Assembly: GCA_020741775.1 (NCBI GenBank)
Contig: DYYG01000015.1
Span: 1-35,148 of the forward strand
From: Methylorubrum populi
GTDB taxonomy: Bacteria; Pseudomonadota; Alphaproteobacteria; Rhizobiales; Beijerinckiaceae
Reading direction: 5' to 3'
Length of the DNA stretch: 35,148 bases
Shown: positions 25,435-34,320 of the stretch, piece by piece
How the letters are laid out: each line of letters begins with the position of its first letter
Position numbering within the stretch: position 1 is the first letter of the stretch
Program-made: the position numbers and the translations under genes
The notes under the pieces: generated by a model
Seen by the model: only the letters and a program-made list of their open reading frames with translations
The model's database searches: none
What the model was told of the DNA's origin: nothing

Positions 25435-26691
25435 ATGCGCTCGTCCATCCCGCTCCTCCTCGTCCTCGGCGCCGGCCTCGCGGCCGGCCCCGCCCTTTCC
25501 GTCCAGGCTCAGGAGCCGAAGGCGGCCACCGGGGAGCCGCCTGCGGGGGCACCGACCGCCGAGACGCCTCCGCCCGCTGCCGGTGCCGAGACCCGCGTCG
25601 CCATCCTCTACCGGCCGGTGCCGGCGCCTTCCTCCTACGATGCGGAGGCCGATCCAGAGGATCTCGGCGTGGCTGGCGCCCGCATGGCGGTGAAGGACAA
25701 CAACACCACCGGCCGCTTCACCAAGCAGACCTTCGCCCTCGACGAGGTTGCCCTCGAGGGCGACCGCGATCCGGTGTCGGCGGCCAAGGAATTGGCCGGC
25801 AAGGGCGTCAAGTTCTTCGTGCTGGCCCTTCCTGCCGCCGAGGTGCTGGCGGTGGCCGATGCGCTGAAGGGGGACGGGGCGGTCGTCTTCAATGTCGGCG
25901 CGCCCGATGACCGCCTGCGCGGAGCCGATTGCCGCGCCAACCTGTTCCATGTCCTGCCGAGCCGCGCCATGCAGACGGATGCGCTGGCGCAGTACCTGAC
26001 CCTGATGCGCTGGCGGAAGATCTTCCTGATCGTCGGGCCGACCGAGCGCGACAAGGCCTATGCCGAGGCGATGAAGAATTCCGCCCGCAAATTCGGCCTC
26101 AAGGTCACCGCCGAGAAGCCCTGGACCTTCGGTCCCCTGGCGAAGGCCCGGGGTGACACGCCGACCCGGGCCGAGGCGATGGTGTTCACCCGTGGGCTCG
26201 ACTACGACATGGCGATCGTCGCCGACGAGGAGGGCGATTGGGGCGATTACGTTCCGTTCCGCACCGTCGATCCGCGGCCCGTGGGCGGGACGCAGGGGCT
26301 GATCGCCACCACGTGGCACCCGACCCTGGAGACCTGGGGGGCGGCGCAGGCGCAGAACCGCTTCCGCCGGCTGGCCGGGCGTCTGATGCGGCCGCTCGAT
26401 TACCAGGCTTGGGCCGCGGTGCGCACCGTCGGCGAAGCGGCGGCCCAGAAGCGCAGCACCGATCCGGCGGTGCTCGTGCCCTATCTCGTCACCCCCGAAT
26501 TCTCGCTGCCGGCCTATAAGGGCGTCTCGCTGACCTACCGGCCCTGGGACCACCAGCTGCGCCAGCCGGTCATCGTGGTGCAGCCCAAGGCCATGGTCTC
26601 GGTGGCGCCGGAGCAGGGCTTCATCCACCAGCGCACCCCGCTCGACACCCTCGGTGCCGATCAGCCGGAGACGGCGTGCAAGCTGCCGTGA
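25435..26691 (+). CDS. lutA: LutA, periplasmic substrate-binding protein of lanthanide ABC transporter
   Basis: The 418-residue protein has a signal peptide (MRSSIPLLLVLGAGLAAGPA), a Pro/Ala-rich linker, and a type I periplasmic-binding fold: RVAILYRPVPAPSSYDAEAD, AARMAVKDNN-like segment near residue 75, and WRKIFLIVGPTERDKAYAEA. It belongs to the PQQ-dependent alcohol dehydrogenase-associated binding proteins (TIGR03863). In M. extorquens the homologue lutA starts the lanthanide utilisation cluster. ATG at 25435 gives the signal peptide; ATG at 25414 would add seven residues. The gene order lutA-H then lanM matches. Confidence 0.88.
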   Translation: MRSSIPLLLVLGAGLAAGPALSVQAQEPKAATGEPPAGAPTAETPPPAAGAETRVAILYRPVPAPSSYDAEADPEDLGVAGARMAVKDNNTTGRFTKQTFALDEVALEGDRDPVSAAKELAGKGVKFFVLALPAAEVLAVADALKGDGAVVFNVGAPDDRLRGADCRANLFHVLPSRAMQTDALAQYLTLMRWRKIFLIVGPTERDKAYAEAMKNSARKFGLKVTAEKPWTFGPLAKARGDTPTRAEAMVFTRGLDYDMAIVADEEGDWGDYVPFRTVDPRPVGGTQGLIATTWHPTLETWGAAQAQNRFRRLAGRLMRPLDYQAWAAVRTVGEAAAQKRSTDPAVLVPYLVTPEFSLPAYKGVSLTYRPWDHQLRQPVIVVQPKAMVSVAPEQGFIHQRTPLDTLGADQPETACKLP

Positions 26692-26899
26692 GGGTTCAGG
26701 ATCTCAGGGGAAACGCGTCGCGGACGATGCGGCAATCCACCGCCCGGTGAGCGTCGACCCCTCATTCGTTTTTCCTTTGAGCGGCGCGGCCATGCGGGCC
26801 ATGTCGCTGCCGACACAACGCTCCACAATCAGGAGCCGAGCGGCTTCTCCCGGACACGGGTCTCCGGGACGGGCCGCGAGGATGACAGGGAGGATGCCG

Positions 26900-27901
26900 A
26901 TGGTCGCTCGCGCCGGGGCCGCGTGGGGTTTGGCGGGGTTGCGCACCGCGTTGCTGGCGGGCCTCTGGCTCGGGGCCGCGGGCCATGCCGAGGCGTTGAC
27001 CGCCTACGTCACCAACGAGAAGGCCAATACCGTCTCGGTGATCGATACCGAGACCATGGCGGTGACCGCGACCTGGAAGGTCGGGCGCCGGCCCCGCGGC
27101 GTGACGCTCTCCAAGGACGACAAGGAATTGTTCGTCTGCGCCAGCGACGACGACCGCATCGACGTGCTCGACACCGCCACCGGCAAGGTGGTGCGCTCGC
27201 TCCGCTCGGGCCCCGACCCGGAGCAGTTCATCCTCGATCGCAGCGGCAACCCGCTCTACGTCGCCAACGAGGACGACAGCCAGGTCACCATCCTCGATAT
27301 CGAGAAGAACAAGGTTCTGGCCGAGGTGCCGGTGGGCGTCGAGCCGGAGGGCATGGGCCTCTCGCCGGACGGCAAGATCCTCGTGAACACCTCCGAAACC
27401 ACCAACATGGCCCACTTCATCGACACCAAGACCTTCGAGGTGATCGACAACGTGCTGGTGGATGCGCGGCCGCGCTTCGCCGAGTTCTCGGCCGACGGCA
27501 AGTTTCTCTGGGTCTCGGCGGAGGTTGGCGGCACGGTCTCGGTGATCGATGTCGCCACCCGCAAGGTGATCAAGAAGATCACCTTCAAGATCCCGAGCGT
27601 GACCGACGAGCAGATCCAACCGGTGGGCGTGCGCCTGACCAAGGATGGCACTAGGGCCTTCGTCGCCCTGGGGCCCGCCAACCGCGTCGCCGTGGTCGAT
27701 GCCAAGACCTACGAGGTGCAGAAATACCTGCCCGTGGGCCAGCGCGTCTGGCAGCTCGCCTTCACCCCGGACGAGAAGCAGCTCTACACCACCAACGGCA
27801 CCTCCAACGACGTCTCGGTGATCGATGTCGAGGCCCAGAGGGTGATCAAGAGCATCCCGGTCGGGTTGCTGCCCTGGGGCGTGGTGATCTCGAAGAAGTA
27901 A
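26900..27901 (+). CDS. lutB: LutB, exported YVTN beta-propeller protein
   Basis: The 333-residue protein has a signal segment (GLRTALLAGLWLGAAGHAEA) and seven blades with repeats such as TAYVTNEKANTVSVIDTETM, KVLAEVPVGVEPEGMGLSPD and NGTSNDVSVIDVEAQRVIKS. It matches the PQQ-dependent catabolism-associated propeller family (TIGR03866). In M. extorquens LutB is an exported protein required for normal lanthanide-dependent growth. Of several possible starts, ATG at 26900 lies 6 bases after AGGGAGG and is preferred over 26882 and 26894. It is 208 bases after lutA. Its molecular role is unknown. Confidence 0.85.
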   Translation: MVARAGAAWGLAGLRTALLAGLWLGAAGHAEALTAYVTNEKANTVSVIDTETMAVTATWKVGRRPRGVTLSKDDKELFVCASDDDRIDVLDTATGKVVRSLRSGPDPEQFILDRSGNPLYVANEDDSQVTILDIEKNKVLAEVPVGVEPEGMGLSPDGKILVNTSETTNMAHFIDTKTFEVIDNVLVDARPRFAEFSADGKFLWVSAEVGGTVSVIDVATRKVIKKITFKIPSVTDEQIQPVGVRLTKDGTRAFVALGPANRVAVVDAKTYEVQKYLPVGQRVWQLAFTPDEKQLYTTNGTSNDVSVIDVEAQRVIKSIPVGLLPWGVVISKK

Positions 27902-27914
27902 TCGTCCGCTGCAT

Positions 27915-27943
27915 CCCCACGGGCCGGTCTCCGGCGCGTGGGG
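27915..27943 (+). terminator. Hairpin between lutB and lutC
   Basis: CCCCACG/CGTGGGG (27915-27921 and 27937-27943) and inner GCCGG/CCGGC form a long stem with one mismatch and a TCT loop, 13 bases after the lutB stop. A second inverted repeat, GAGCCGGC/GCCGGCTC, follows (arms 27945-27952 and 27976-27983). There is no T run. It may tune the ratio of lutAB to lutC-G mRNA by RNA stability or partial termination. Confidence 0.45.
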
Positions 27944-28004
27944 AGAGCCGGCGGGGCAAAACAACGATGTGGAACGCCGGCTCACGGCGACCGGAGGAAA
28001 CGAC

Positions 28005-28439
28005 ATGAGATGGACGACGCGCCTCGGCCTCGCCGCCGCGGCTCTTGCGCTCGCGGCAAGCCCGGCGGGCGCCCTCGACCTCACCAAGAAGCGGCAGAAC
28101 TTGCCCGACCTCGTGCTCGGCAACGAGGAGGGCAACGACTTCGTGGTGGAGAACAAGGATATCGAGCTGGAGGCCGGCAAGGCCTACCGCCTGCGCATCG
28201 TCGCCAAGGGGCGGCAGGAATACAAGTTCTACGCGCCCGAGTTCTTTCGCTACATCTGGTTCAACCAGATCGTGATCGAGCACAAGGAAATCCACGGCGG
28301 CGGCCCGCCCGACCATCTCGAATTCGACGATCCGGGCGAGATCGCCATCGAGTTCGTCGCGATCAAGCCGGGCGCTTACAAGTGGTACGCGCAAGGGCTT
28401 GAGGAAAAGGGCATGGCCGGCACGATTACGGTGAAGTGA
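28005..28439 (+). CDS. lutC: LutC, exported cupredoxin-like protein lacking copper ligands
   Basis: The 144-residue protein has a signal peptide (MRWTTRLGLAAAALALAASP). The mature domain ends IKPGAYKWYAQGLEEKGMAG, then TITVK. This is the cupredoxin C-terminal strand pattern (PGxYxxxC...H...GMxG), but the Cys and His of a type 1 copper site are absent and the mature protein has no Cys. Met137 remains. The surface is rich in Asp and Glu (DHLEFDDPGEIAIEF). The start has GGAGG eight bases upstream. The fold is predicted from motif only. Position matches lutC of the M. extorquens cluster. Role unknown. Confidence 0.8.
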   Translation: MRWTTRLGLAAAALALAASPAGALDLTKKRQNLPDLVLGNEEGNDFVVENKDIELEAGKAYRLRIVAKGRQEYKFYAPEFFRYIWFNQIVIEHKEIHGGGPPDHLEFDDPGEIAIEFVAIKPGAYKWYAQGLEEKGMAGTITVK

Positions 28440-28452
28440 GATGGGCGGTTCG

Positions 28453-28689
28453 ATGAAGTACGCCGTCCTGGCCTTTCTCGTCCTCGCCACGCCCGCCCTC
28501 GCGGACGACAAGTCCGCCTGCGCCGAGGGGATCGCTGCGGTGAAGGCGCGGGTGGAGAAGCTGGCCCCCGACGCCATCCCGCAAAAGCTCAAGCGCGCCC
28601 TCAAGATCGCCGAGCGCGAGCAGGGGGAGGGCGAATTCGACGAGTGCCTGGAGGCCTTGGACGACGCCAACCGGGCGCTGCCGAAATGA
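28453..28689 (+). CDS. lutD: LutD, small exported two-cysteine protein
   Basis: The 78-residue protein has a signal peptide MKYAVLAFLVLATPALADDK and a helical mature part with two Cys, SACAEGIAAVKARVEKLAPD and EGEFDECLEALDDANRALPK, which could form a disulfide hairpin. ATG at 28441 is an alternative start adding MGGS, one base after the lutC stop. The stop overlaps the lutE start as ATGA. Position matches lutD of the M. extorquens lanthanide cluster. No function can be read from the sequence. Confidence 0.75.
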   Translation: MKYAVLAFLVLATPALADDKSACAEGIAAVKARVEKLAPDAIPQKLKRALKIAEREQGEGEFDECLEALDDANRALPK

Positions 28690-29435
28690 GCGCCGCCCTG
28701 GAGGTCGCGGGCGTCAGCCACCGCTTCGGCCAGCGCGCCGCGCTCTCCGACGTGTCGATCACGGTCGAGCGCGGGCATTTCATGGCCTTGCTGGGGCCCA
28801 ATGGCGCCGGCAAGACCACGTTGTTCTCGGTGATCACGCGGCTCTACAACAATCAGGAGGGCCGGGTTTCGATCCTCGGCCATCCCCTTGACCGGGAACC
28901 CTCGCGGGCGCTCGCCCGCCTCGGCGTCGTGTTCCAGGCCCGCACCCTCGATACCGACCTCACCGTCGCACAGAACCTGCATTACCACGCGAGCCTGCAC
29001 GGCATCGGCCGGTCCGCTGCCCGCGCGCGGATCGAGGCCCTGCTCGCCCGCGTCGGGCTGGCCGAGCGGCGCGACGACAAGATCCGCACCCTGTCGGGCG
29101 GCCAGTCGCGGCGGATCGAGATCGCCCGTTCGCTGATCCACGAGCCGCGCCTGCTGCTGCTCGACGAGCCGACCGTCGGCCTCGACCTCGAATCCCGGGC
29201 CGACATTGTCGCCATCGTCCGGGCCCTGGTGCGGGAGGAGGGGCTCTCGGTGCTGTGGGCGACCCATATCTTCGAGGAGATTTCTCCCGATGACGACGCC
29301 GTGGTCCTGCACAAGGGCCGCATCGTCGCGCGCGGGCGCGCCGGGGAGATCGGCCGGCCCGGCGAAACCCTGGAGGCCGCCTTCCGCCGCCTCGTCGCCG
29401 AGCCGGGTCAGGCAATGTCGAAGTCCGCCGCATGA
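28686..29435 (+). CDS. lutE: LutE, ATP-binding subunit of lanthanide ABC transporter
   Basis: The 249-residue protein has an intact nucleotide-binding domain: Walker A GPNGAGKTT at 37-45, signature LSGGQ at 136-140, Walker B LLLLDEP at about 156-162, and the switch His194 in WATHIFEE. It matches the PQQ-associated ABC ATPase family (TIGR03864). With LutF and LutA it is thought to carry lanthanides into the cytoplasm in M. extorquens. It overlaps both neighbours by four bases, so the genes are translationally coupled. Confidence 0.93.
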   Translation: MSAALEVAGVSHRFGQRAALSDVSITVERGHFMALLGPNGAGKTTLFSVITRLYNNQEGRVSILGHPLDREPSRALARLGVVFQARTLDTDLTVAQNLHYHASLHGIGRSAARARIEALLARVGLAERRDDKIRTLSGGQSRRIEIARSLIHEPRLLLLDEPTVGLDLESRADIVAIVRALVREEGLSVLWATHIFEEISPDDDAVVLHKGRIVARGRAGEIGRPGETLEAAFRRLVAEPGQAMSKSAA

Positions 29436-30322
29436 GCTCTTCACCCACCCCCACCGTCGCCGGCCGCGCCGAGGCGGCCAAGCCCGTGCCCCATGCCGGC
29501 CGGCTCGATGCGGTCGGTTATCTGATCGCGCTCGGCGGCATCGTCCGCCGCGAGCTGCTGCGCTTCTTCCATCAGAAGGAGCGGTTCTTCTCGGCGATGG
29601 TGCGCCCGCTGGTCTGGCTGTTCATCTTCGCGGCCGGCTTCCGCAACACGCTGGGCACCTCGATCACGCCGCCCTACGAGACCTACGTGCTCTACGAGGC
29701 CTATGTGGTGCCGGGGCTCGCGGTGATGATCCAGCTCTTCAACGGCATGCAATCCTCGCTCTCGATGGTCTATGACCGCGAGGTCGGCTCGATGAAGGTG
29801 CTGCTGACCTCGCCCTATCCACGCTGGACCCTGCTGCTCGCCAAGCTGATCGCGGGCGTCAGCGTGTCGGTCGTCCAGGCCTATGCCTTCCTCGCCATCG
29901 CGTGGTTCTGGGATACCGGCATCCCGCCCATCGGCTATCTCGCCGCCCTGCCGGCCTTCCTCGCGGCGGGGCTGATGCTCGGCGCCATCGGGCTTTTCCT
30001 GTCTTCGCTGGTGCGGCAGCTCGAGAACTTCGCCAGCGTGATGAATTTCGTGATCTTCCCGATGTTCTTTGCCTCTTCTGCCCTATATCCGCTGTGGCAG
30101 GTCCGGGCATCGAGCGAGTGGCTCTACTGGATTTGCATGGCCAATCCGTTCACCCACGCGGTCGAGCTGGTGCGCTTCGCTCTCTACGGGCGTTTCGAGC
30201 CGCTGGCCTGTGCCGTGGTGGTCGGGACCGGGCTGCTGTTCTTCACCCTCGCCGTGATCGCCTACGATCCGGGCCGCGGCATCATGGCCCGGCGGGGCGG
30301 GCCGGCCGGCGGGGCCGCCTGA
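29432..30322 (+). CDS. lutF: LutF, permease subunit (ABC-2 type) of lanthanide ABC transporter
   Basis: The 296-residue protein is hydrophobic with about six membrane segments, starting near residue 57 (MVRPLVWLFIFAAGFRNTLG) and including LLLAKLIAGVSVSVVQAYAF, YLAALPAFLAAGLMLGAIGL and a C-terminal CAVVVGTGLLFFTLAVIAYD. It belongs to the ABC-2 permease family (PedC-like, TIGR03861). ABC-2 permeases are often exporters, which is unusual for a system with a binding protein. It overlaps lutE by ATGA. The soluble N-terminal 45 residues precede the first membrane segment. Confidence 0.9.
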   Translation: MSSSPTPTVAGRAEAAKPVPHAGRLDAVGYLIALGGIVRRELLRFFHQKERFFSAMVRPLVWLFIFAAGFRNTLGTSITPPYETYVLYEAYVVPGLAVMIQLFNGMQSSLSMVYDREVGSMKVLLTSPYPRWTLLLAKLIAGVSVSVVQAYAFLAIAWFWDTGIPPIGYLAALPAFLAAGLMLGAIGLFLSSLVRQLENFASVMNFVIFPMFFASSALYPLWQVRASSEWLYWICMANPFTHAVELVRFALYGRFEPLACAVVVGTGLLFFTLAVIAYDPGRGIMARRGGPAGGAA

Positions 30323-30356
30323 GAGACGTCCGACAGTTTCCGCGAGAGTTCTGCCC

Positions 30357-30986
30357 ATGCCTTCTCGATTCGTCCGCCTCCCGCTCGTCCTCGCCCTCGG
30401 GCTCGCGGCCTCACCCGTGCTGGCCCAGCCCAAGGCCGATCAGGATTGGCCCTGCCAGCAGCGCAAGGTGACGACCCTCGGCTACGGCTCGTTCTGGACA
30501 GGGCCCGACCTCGCAGAGGCCGGGGAATGGGGCAATGACCGCGAGGCGGCCCAGCTCGCCCGCAAGCTCGCCTCCCGCCGGACCGACATGAGCGAGGTCG
30601 ATACCCTGCTCGACGAGTTCGCGCAGAAGGTCGATCCGGCCGAGAAATCGAAGCGGCTCACCCGCGTCTTCGCCGGTGTGTTCGAGATCCTGAACGGCGA
30701 GCGCACCACCGTCATGAGCGGCATCACCCGCTATGCCCAGGGCCAGCGCCGGCTCGCCGAACGCATCCGCGACGAGGCGGACAAGGTGAGCGAGCTCAAG
30801 GACAGCCCGTCCTCGGATTCGACCACGGTCGCCTCCAAGGAGACCACCGACCTCGAGAGCCAGTTCAATTGGGACCGGCGCATCTTCGAGGAGCGCAACC
30901 AGTCGGTCTCCTATGTCTGCGAAGTGCCGACGCTTCTGGAGCAGCGTCTGGGCGAGGTCGCCCGCCGTATCCAGGCGCGGATCTGA
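30357..30986 (+). CDS. lutG: LutG, exported helical protein of the lanthanide cluster
   Basis: The 209-residue protein has a signal peptide (MPSRFVRLPLVLALGLAASP, cut after VLAQ) and a mostly helical, charged mature part with two Cys, in WPCQQRK and SYVCEVP, probably paired. It contains LTRVFAGVFEILNGERTTVM and a C-terminal LLEQRLGEVARRIQARI. Position matches lutG in the M. extorquens cluster. Unknown function; a periplasmic helper to LutA or the receptor LutH is a guess. It follows lutF by 34 bases and is the last gene before the wide gap to lutH. Confidence 0.82.
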   Translation: MPSRFVRLPLVLALGLAASPVLAQPKADQDWPCQQRKVTTLGYGSFWTGPDLAEAGEWGNDREAAQLARKLASRRTDMSEVDTLLDEFAQKVDPAEKSKRLTRVFAGVFEILNGERTTVMSGITRYAQGQRRLAERIRDEADKVSELKDSPSSDSTTVASKETTDLESQFNWDRRIFEERNQSVSYVCEVPTLLEQRLGEVARRIQARI

Positions 30987-31750
30987 CTGCGGAGCCGGCC
31001 GGTTTCGGCCGGCATCGTCCCGGCAAGCCTTTCACCCTTCGGAGCCGCGCAAGCGGCCCCGAATGGGTCTCCGGATCCGGTGTCGATCCGGATCGTTCAG
31101 GGCCTCCGAAACCTCACCCCTGGTCAGACCGCTTCCGGTCCACCGCCTCAGGTTTTTCTGGCCTCGGTTACCGCGAGCGTCTGCGAAGCTGATTGCGCCG
31201 AGGCCGGATCGGACAGGCTTCGAAGGCCTGTGACCCGATCTCTTCCAGATTCCACCGTGGACCGCCGGCAGGGGCCGTATCGAGACCGCGAAGCCTTCCG
31301 CGGGCCGACCGTTCCGGGCCGCTTTCAGGCCGAGGCGTTGTCCAGCGGTGGGCGGTGGGCCCGCCGAGGAAGGGCCTTCAACGGGCTCCGAGAACCCGGC
31401 GCTTCCGCAGCTTTGCCCGATCTCGCGCCATGCCCATTCGTCTTCAAAGGGTGGCGGCCTCGATTCGTGCGTAGTTTTCTCGCGCCGTGAGGGATTAAAA
31501 GATCATATCATACGTAAATACTATCGATTGCCAGAATCTCCCAAGTAAGGTTTCGTATTTGTCCGTAAGTCACTGCTCTATCGGAAGAAAAATGTTGCCG
31601 CCACGCCACGCTGGATCGGTAAGCTTGAGCATTTCATCATAAAAGAACCTGCAGATACCGTAGCGTGATTGTGGCGGTTTCCCGCCTCCAGCAACATCCG
31701 GCAACGACCCCGATCAGGGGGCGGCAAGCACGAATGACAAGGGCTGGGGA
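30987..31750. other. 764-base gap upstream of lutH; lutH control region
   Basis: No convincing gene is present. The first part (to about 31490) is GC-rich with chance frames; a stem GCCGGCCG/CGGCCGGC at 30994-31013 without T run lies just after lutG. From 31491 to about 31665 the DNA is markedly AT-rich (for example AAAAGATCATATCATACGTA), unlike the rest of the window. It probably contains the lutH promoter and regulator sites. No riboswitch consensus was recognised. Confidence 0.5.
30994..31013 (+). terminator. GC-rich stem after lutG, possible terminator
   Basis: GCCGGCCG and CGGCCGGC form a perfect 8-base stem with a GTTT loop, seven bases after the lutG stop codon. There is no T run, so factor-independent termination is doubtful; a 3'-end stabiliser is also possible. 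Confidence 0.35.
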
Positions 31751-34270
31751 ATGACAAGGCGGGTGCTGCGAGGCAGCCTCATCGCATCGGTGGCGCTGCT
31801 GCCGGGACAGACGATGGCGCAATCGGGGGGCGGCGGTCAGGCCGTCACGCTGGAGGAAATCAGCGTCGTCTCCAATACACCGGTCGCGGCCTCGCGCCGG
31901 GTCGTGGCGACGCCGACCGCGTCGGGTCTGCGCGAGACCGTGGTGCTCGACGGCATCGATCGCAACAAGCTGCCGCAGAACACGAGCGTGCTGACCTCGA
32001 ACGACGTCTCGCGGGTCGGCTTCCCGAGCACGGTGCGGGCGCTCGACGAGCGCATCGGTTCGATCAGCGTCAACAACGCGCAGGGCAATCCCTTCCAGCC
32101 GACGATCACCTATCGCGGCTTCGAGGCCTCACCGCTGGGCGGCTCGCCGCAGGGCGTGGCGGTCTATCTCAACGGAGCCCGCTTCAACACCTCGTTCGGC
32201 GACACGGTGCAGTGGGACCTGATCCCCGACATCGCCGTCGATCGCATCGAATTGGAGGGCTCGAACCCGGCCTTCGGCCTCAACGCGCTCGGCGGCTCGC
32301 TGGCGGTGACGCTGAAGAACGGCTTCACCTACCAGGGCAGCGAGATCAACGTGCTCGGCGGCTCGTTCGGCCGGGGCGCTGTGGCGTTCCAGCACGGCCA
32401 GCGCATCGACAATATCGGCCTCTACGTCGCCGGCACCAAGCTCGGTGAGGAGGGTTGGCGGCGGCATTCGCCATCGCGGCTCAACCAGATCTACGCCGAT
32501 CTTGGCGTGCAGGCGGAGAGGGGCGAATTCCACTTCAACGTGATCGGCGCCAGCAACAGCCTGACCGGCAACGGCACCGCCCCGGTCGAGCTGCTCAAGG
32601 CCGACCGCAGCGACGTGTTCACCTATCCCGACCAGACCAAGAACGACTTCCTGCGCTTCCAGCTATCTGGCAACTACGACGTCACGCCGACGATCAGCGT
32701 GCAGGGCAACGCCTATTACGGTCTGTTCCGCCAGCGCACCGCCAATGGCGACGCGGCCGATGTCGAGAATTGCGAGGACGATGAGCGTTTCGTCTGCTCC
32801 GAGGGGGCCGACGACAACCAGTTCTTCCTGCGTGATCGCACCGGCAATCCGGTCCTGGCCAACCGCCTGCGCACCTTCGATTTCGGCGGGATCAACCCGG
32901 TCTTCGCCGACCGCTTCGACGAGGGCGGTCCCTACGCCTTCCTCAACCAGACCCGGACCGACACCGACAATTTCGGTGCCACCGTCCAGACCGTGGTGCG
33001 CGAGACGCTGTTCGGCCTGCCGAACCGCTTCGTGCTCGGCGGGCAGTATGACGGCGGCCGCACCCGCTTCACGGCGGACAATTCCATCGGCGGCCTCACC
33101 CTGGATCGCGGCTTCTCGCCCCCCGGCATCGTCGTTTCCAGCGACGACGGCATCATCACGCCGGTCGCGGTGAACACCTCCAACGGTTACGGCGGCATCT
33201 ACTTCTCGAACAACACCGACCTCACCGACCGCCTGACCCTGACGCTGCAGGGCCGGTTCAACATGGCTCACATCGTGCTGAAGGATCAGATCGGCACGGC
33301 GCTCAATGGCGACCACTACTTCCAGCGCTTCAACCCCGGCATCGGTGCGACCTACAAGGTCATCCCCGATTACCTCGTCGCCTATGGCGGCTACACCGAA
33401 GCCAACCGCGCCCCTACCCCGGCCGAACTGTCCTGCGCCGATCCGCTGGCGCCCTGCTCGCTCACCAACTTCTTCGTCGGCGATCCGCCGCTGAAGCAGG
33501 TCGTGGCCCGCACGGTCGAGGCGGGCGTGCGCGGACGCATCCCGCAGCCCGACGACATCTTCGGCGGCATCCTGTCGTGGAAGGCCGGGTTCTTCTCGAC
33601 CCGCAACGACGACGACATCCTGTTCGTGCCAGCGCCCGACACGATCGGCCGGGCCTATTTCCGCAATGTCGGCTCGACCAAGCGGCAGGGCGTCGAGGCG
33701 AGCCTGTTCTACAACGCGCCGCGCTGGAACGCCTTCATCGACTACGCCTTCGTCGATGCCACCTTCGAATCGCCGGTCGAGCTTGCGGCGCCCGGCAATC
33801 CGTTCAACAGCGCGGGCGGCGACGAGAGCGGCGTCGTGCTGGTGCGTCCCGGCAACCGCCTGCCCGGCGTTGCACCGCACCAGCTGAAGGTTGGCGTGCA
33901 GTATCAGGTGACACCGGAATGGCGGGTCGGCGCGCTTGCCCGCTTCGCCACCGGCAAGTTCCTCGTCGGCGATCCGACCAACCAGAACAAGACCACCGGC
34001 GACTTCGCGGTGTTCGGCTTCAACACCAGCTACCGTGTCGCCTCCAACATCGAGCTCTACGGCTACGTCGAGAACGCCTTCAACGCCCGCTACGCCACCT
34101 TCGGGACCTTCTCGCCGGTGGACGAGGTGCCGATCGTCCGGGTGCCCAACGCCACCTCGAACCGCAGCCTCGCCCCGGGCGCGCCGGTCGCGGCCTTCGG
34201 CGGTATCCGCATCCTGTTCGAACCGCCACCGCCGGCGCCGGTGGTCGAGCCCCTGGTCCGCAAGGGCTGA
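31751..34270 (+). CDS. lutH: LutH, TonB-dependent receptor for lanthanide chelates
   Basis: The 839-residue protein has a signal peptide (MTRRVLRGSLIASVALLPGQ), a TonB box-like VTLEEISVVS, a plug domain (TITYRGFEASPLGGSPQGVA, VDRIELEGSNPAFGLNALGG) and a long beta-barrel ending in FGGIRILFEPPPPA plus a short tail. An acidic loop with two Cys lies at about residues 338-355 (NCEDDERFVCSEGADDN). In M. extorquens the same-position gene lutH is needed for lanthanide uptake, probably as a complex with a secreted lanthanophore. The barrel is complete. A strong terminator follows at 34321. Confidence 0.92.
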   Translation: MTRRVLRGSLIASVALLPGQTMAQSGGGGQAVTLEEISVVSNTPVAASRRVVATPTASGLRETVVLDGIDRNKLPQNTSVLTSNDVSRVGFPSTVRALDERIGSISVNNAQGNPFQPTITYRGFEASPLGGSPQGVAVYLNGARFNTSFGDTVQWDLIPDIAVDRIELEGSNPAFGLNALGGSLAVTLKNGFTYQGSEINVLGGSFGRGAVAFQHGQRIDNIGLYVAGTKLGEEGWRRHSPSRLNQIYADLGVQAERGEFHFNVIGASNSLTGNGTAPVELLKADRSDVFTYPDQTKNDFLRFQLSGNYDVTPTISVQGNAYYGLFRQRTANGDAADVENCEDDERFVCSEGADDNQFFLRDRTGNPVLANRLRTFDFGGINPVFADRFDEGGPYAFLNQTRTDTDNFGATVQTVVRETLFGLPNRFVLGGQYDGGRTRFTADNSIGGLTLDRGFSPPGIVVSSDDGIITPVAVNTSNGYGGIYFSNNTDLTDRLTLTLQGRFNMAHIVLKDQIGTALNGDHYFQRFNPGIGATYKVIPDYLVAYGGYTEANRAPTPAELSCADPLAPCSLTNFFVGDPPLKQVVARTVEAGVRGRIPQPDDIFGGILSWKAGFFSTRNDDDILFVPAPDTIGRAYFRNVGSTKRQGVEASLFYNAPRWNAFIDYAFVDATFESPVELAAPGNPFNSAGGDESGVVLVRPGNRLPGVAPHQLKVGVQYQVTPEWRVGALARFATGKFLVGDPTNQNKTTGDFAVFGFNTSYRVASNIELYGYVENAFNARYATFGTFSPVDEVPIVRVPNATSNRSLAPGAPVAAFGGIRILFEPPPPAPVVEPLVRKG

Positions 34271-34320
34271 GGAGGGAGCGAATCGTCCGGGTCGGGACGC
34301 CCGGTAAGAGGGGATGACAG

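Noticed and set aside
31080..31490. Plus-strand frame of 136 codons upstream of lutH
   Set aside because: No ribosome site, no recognisable domain, overlapping frames of similar length; probably chance.
31491..31750. Cobalamin riboswitch upstream of the TonB-dependent receptor
   Set aside because: The B12-box consensus was looked for and not found, and the gene context points to lanthanides.
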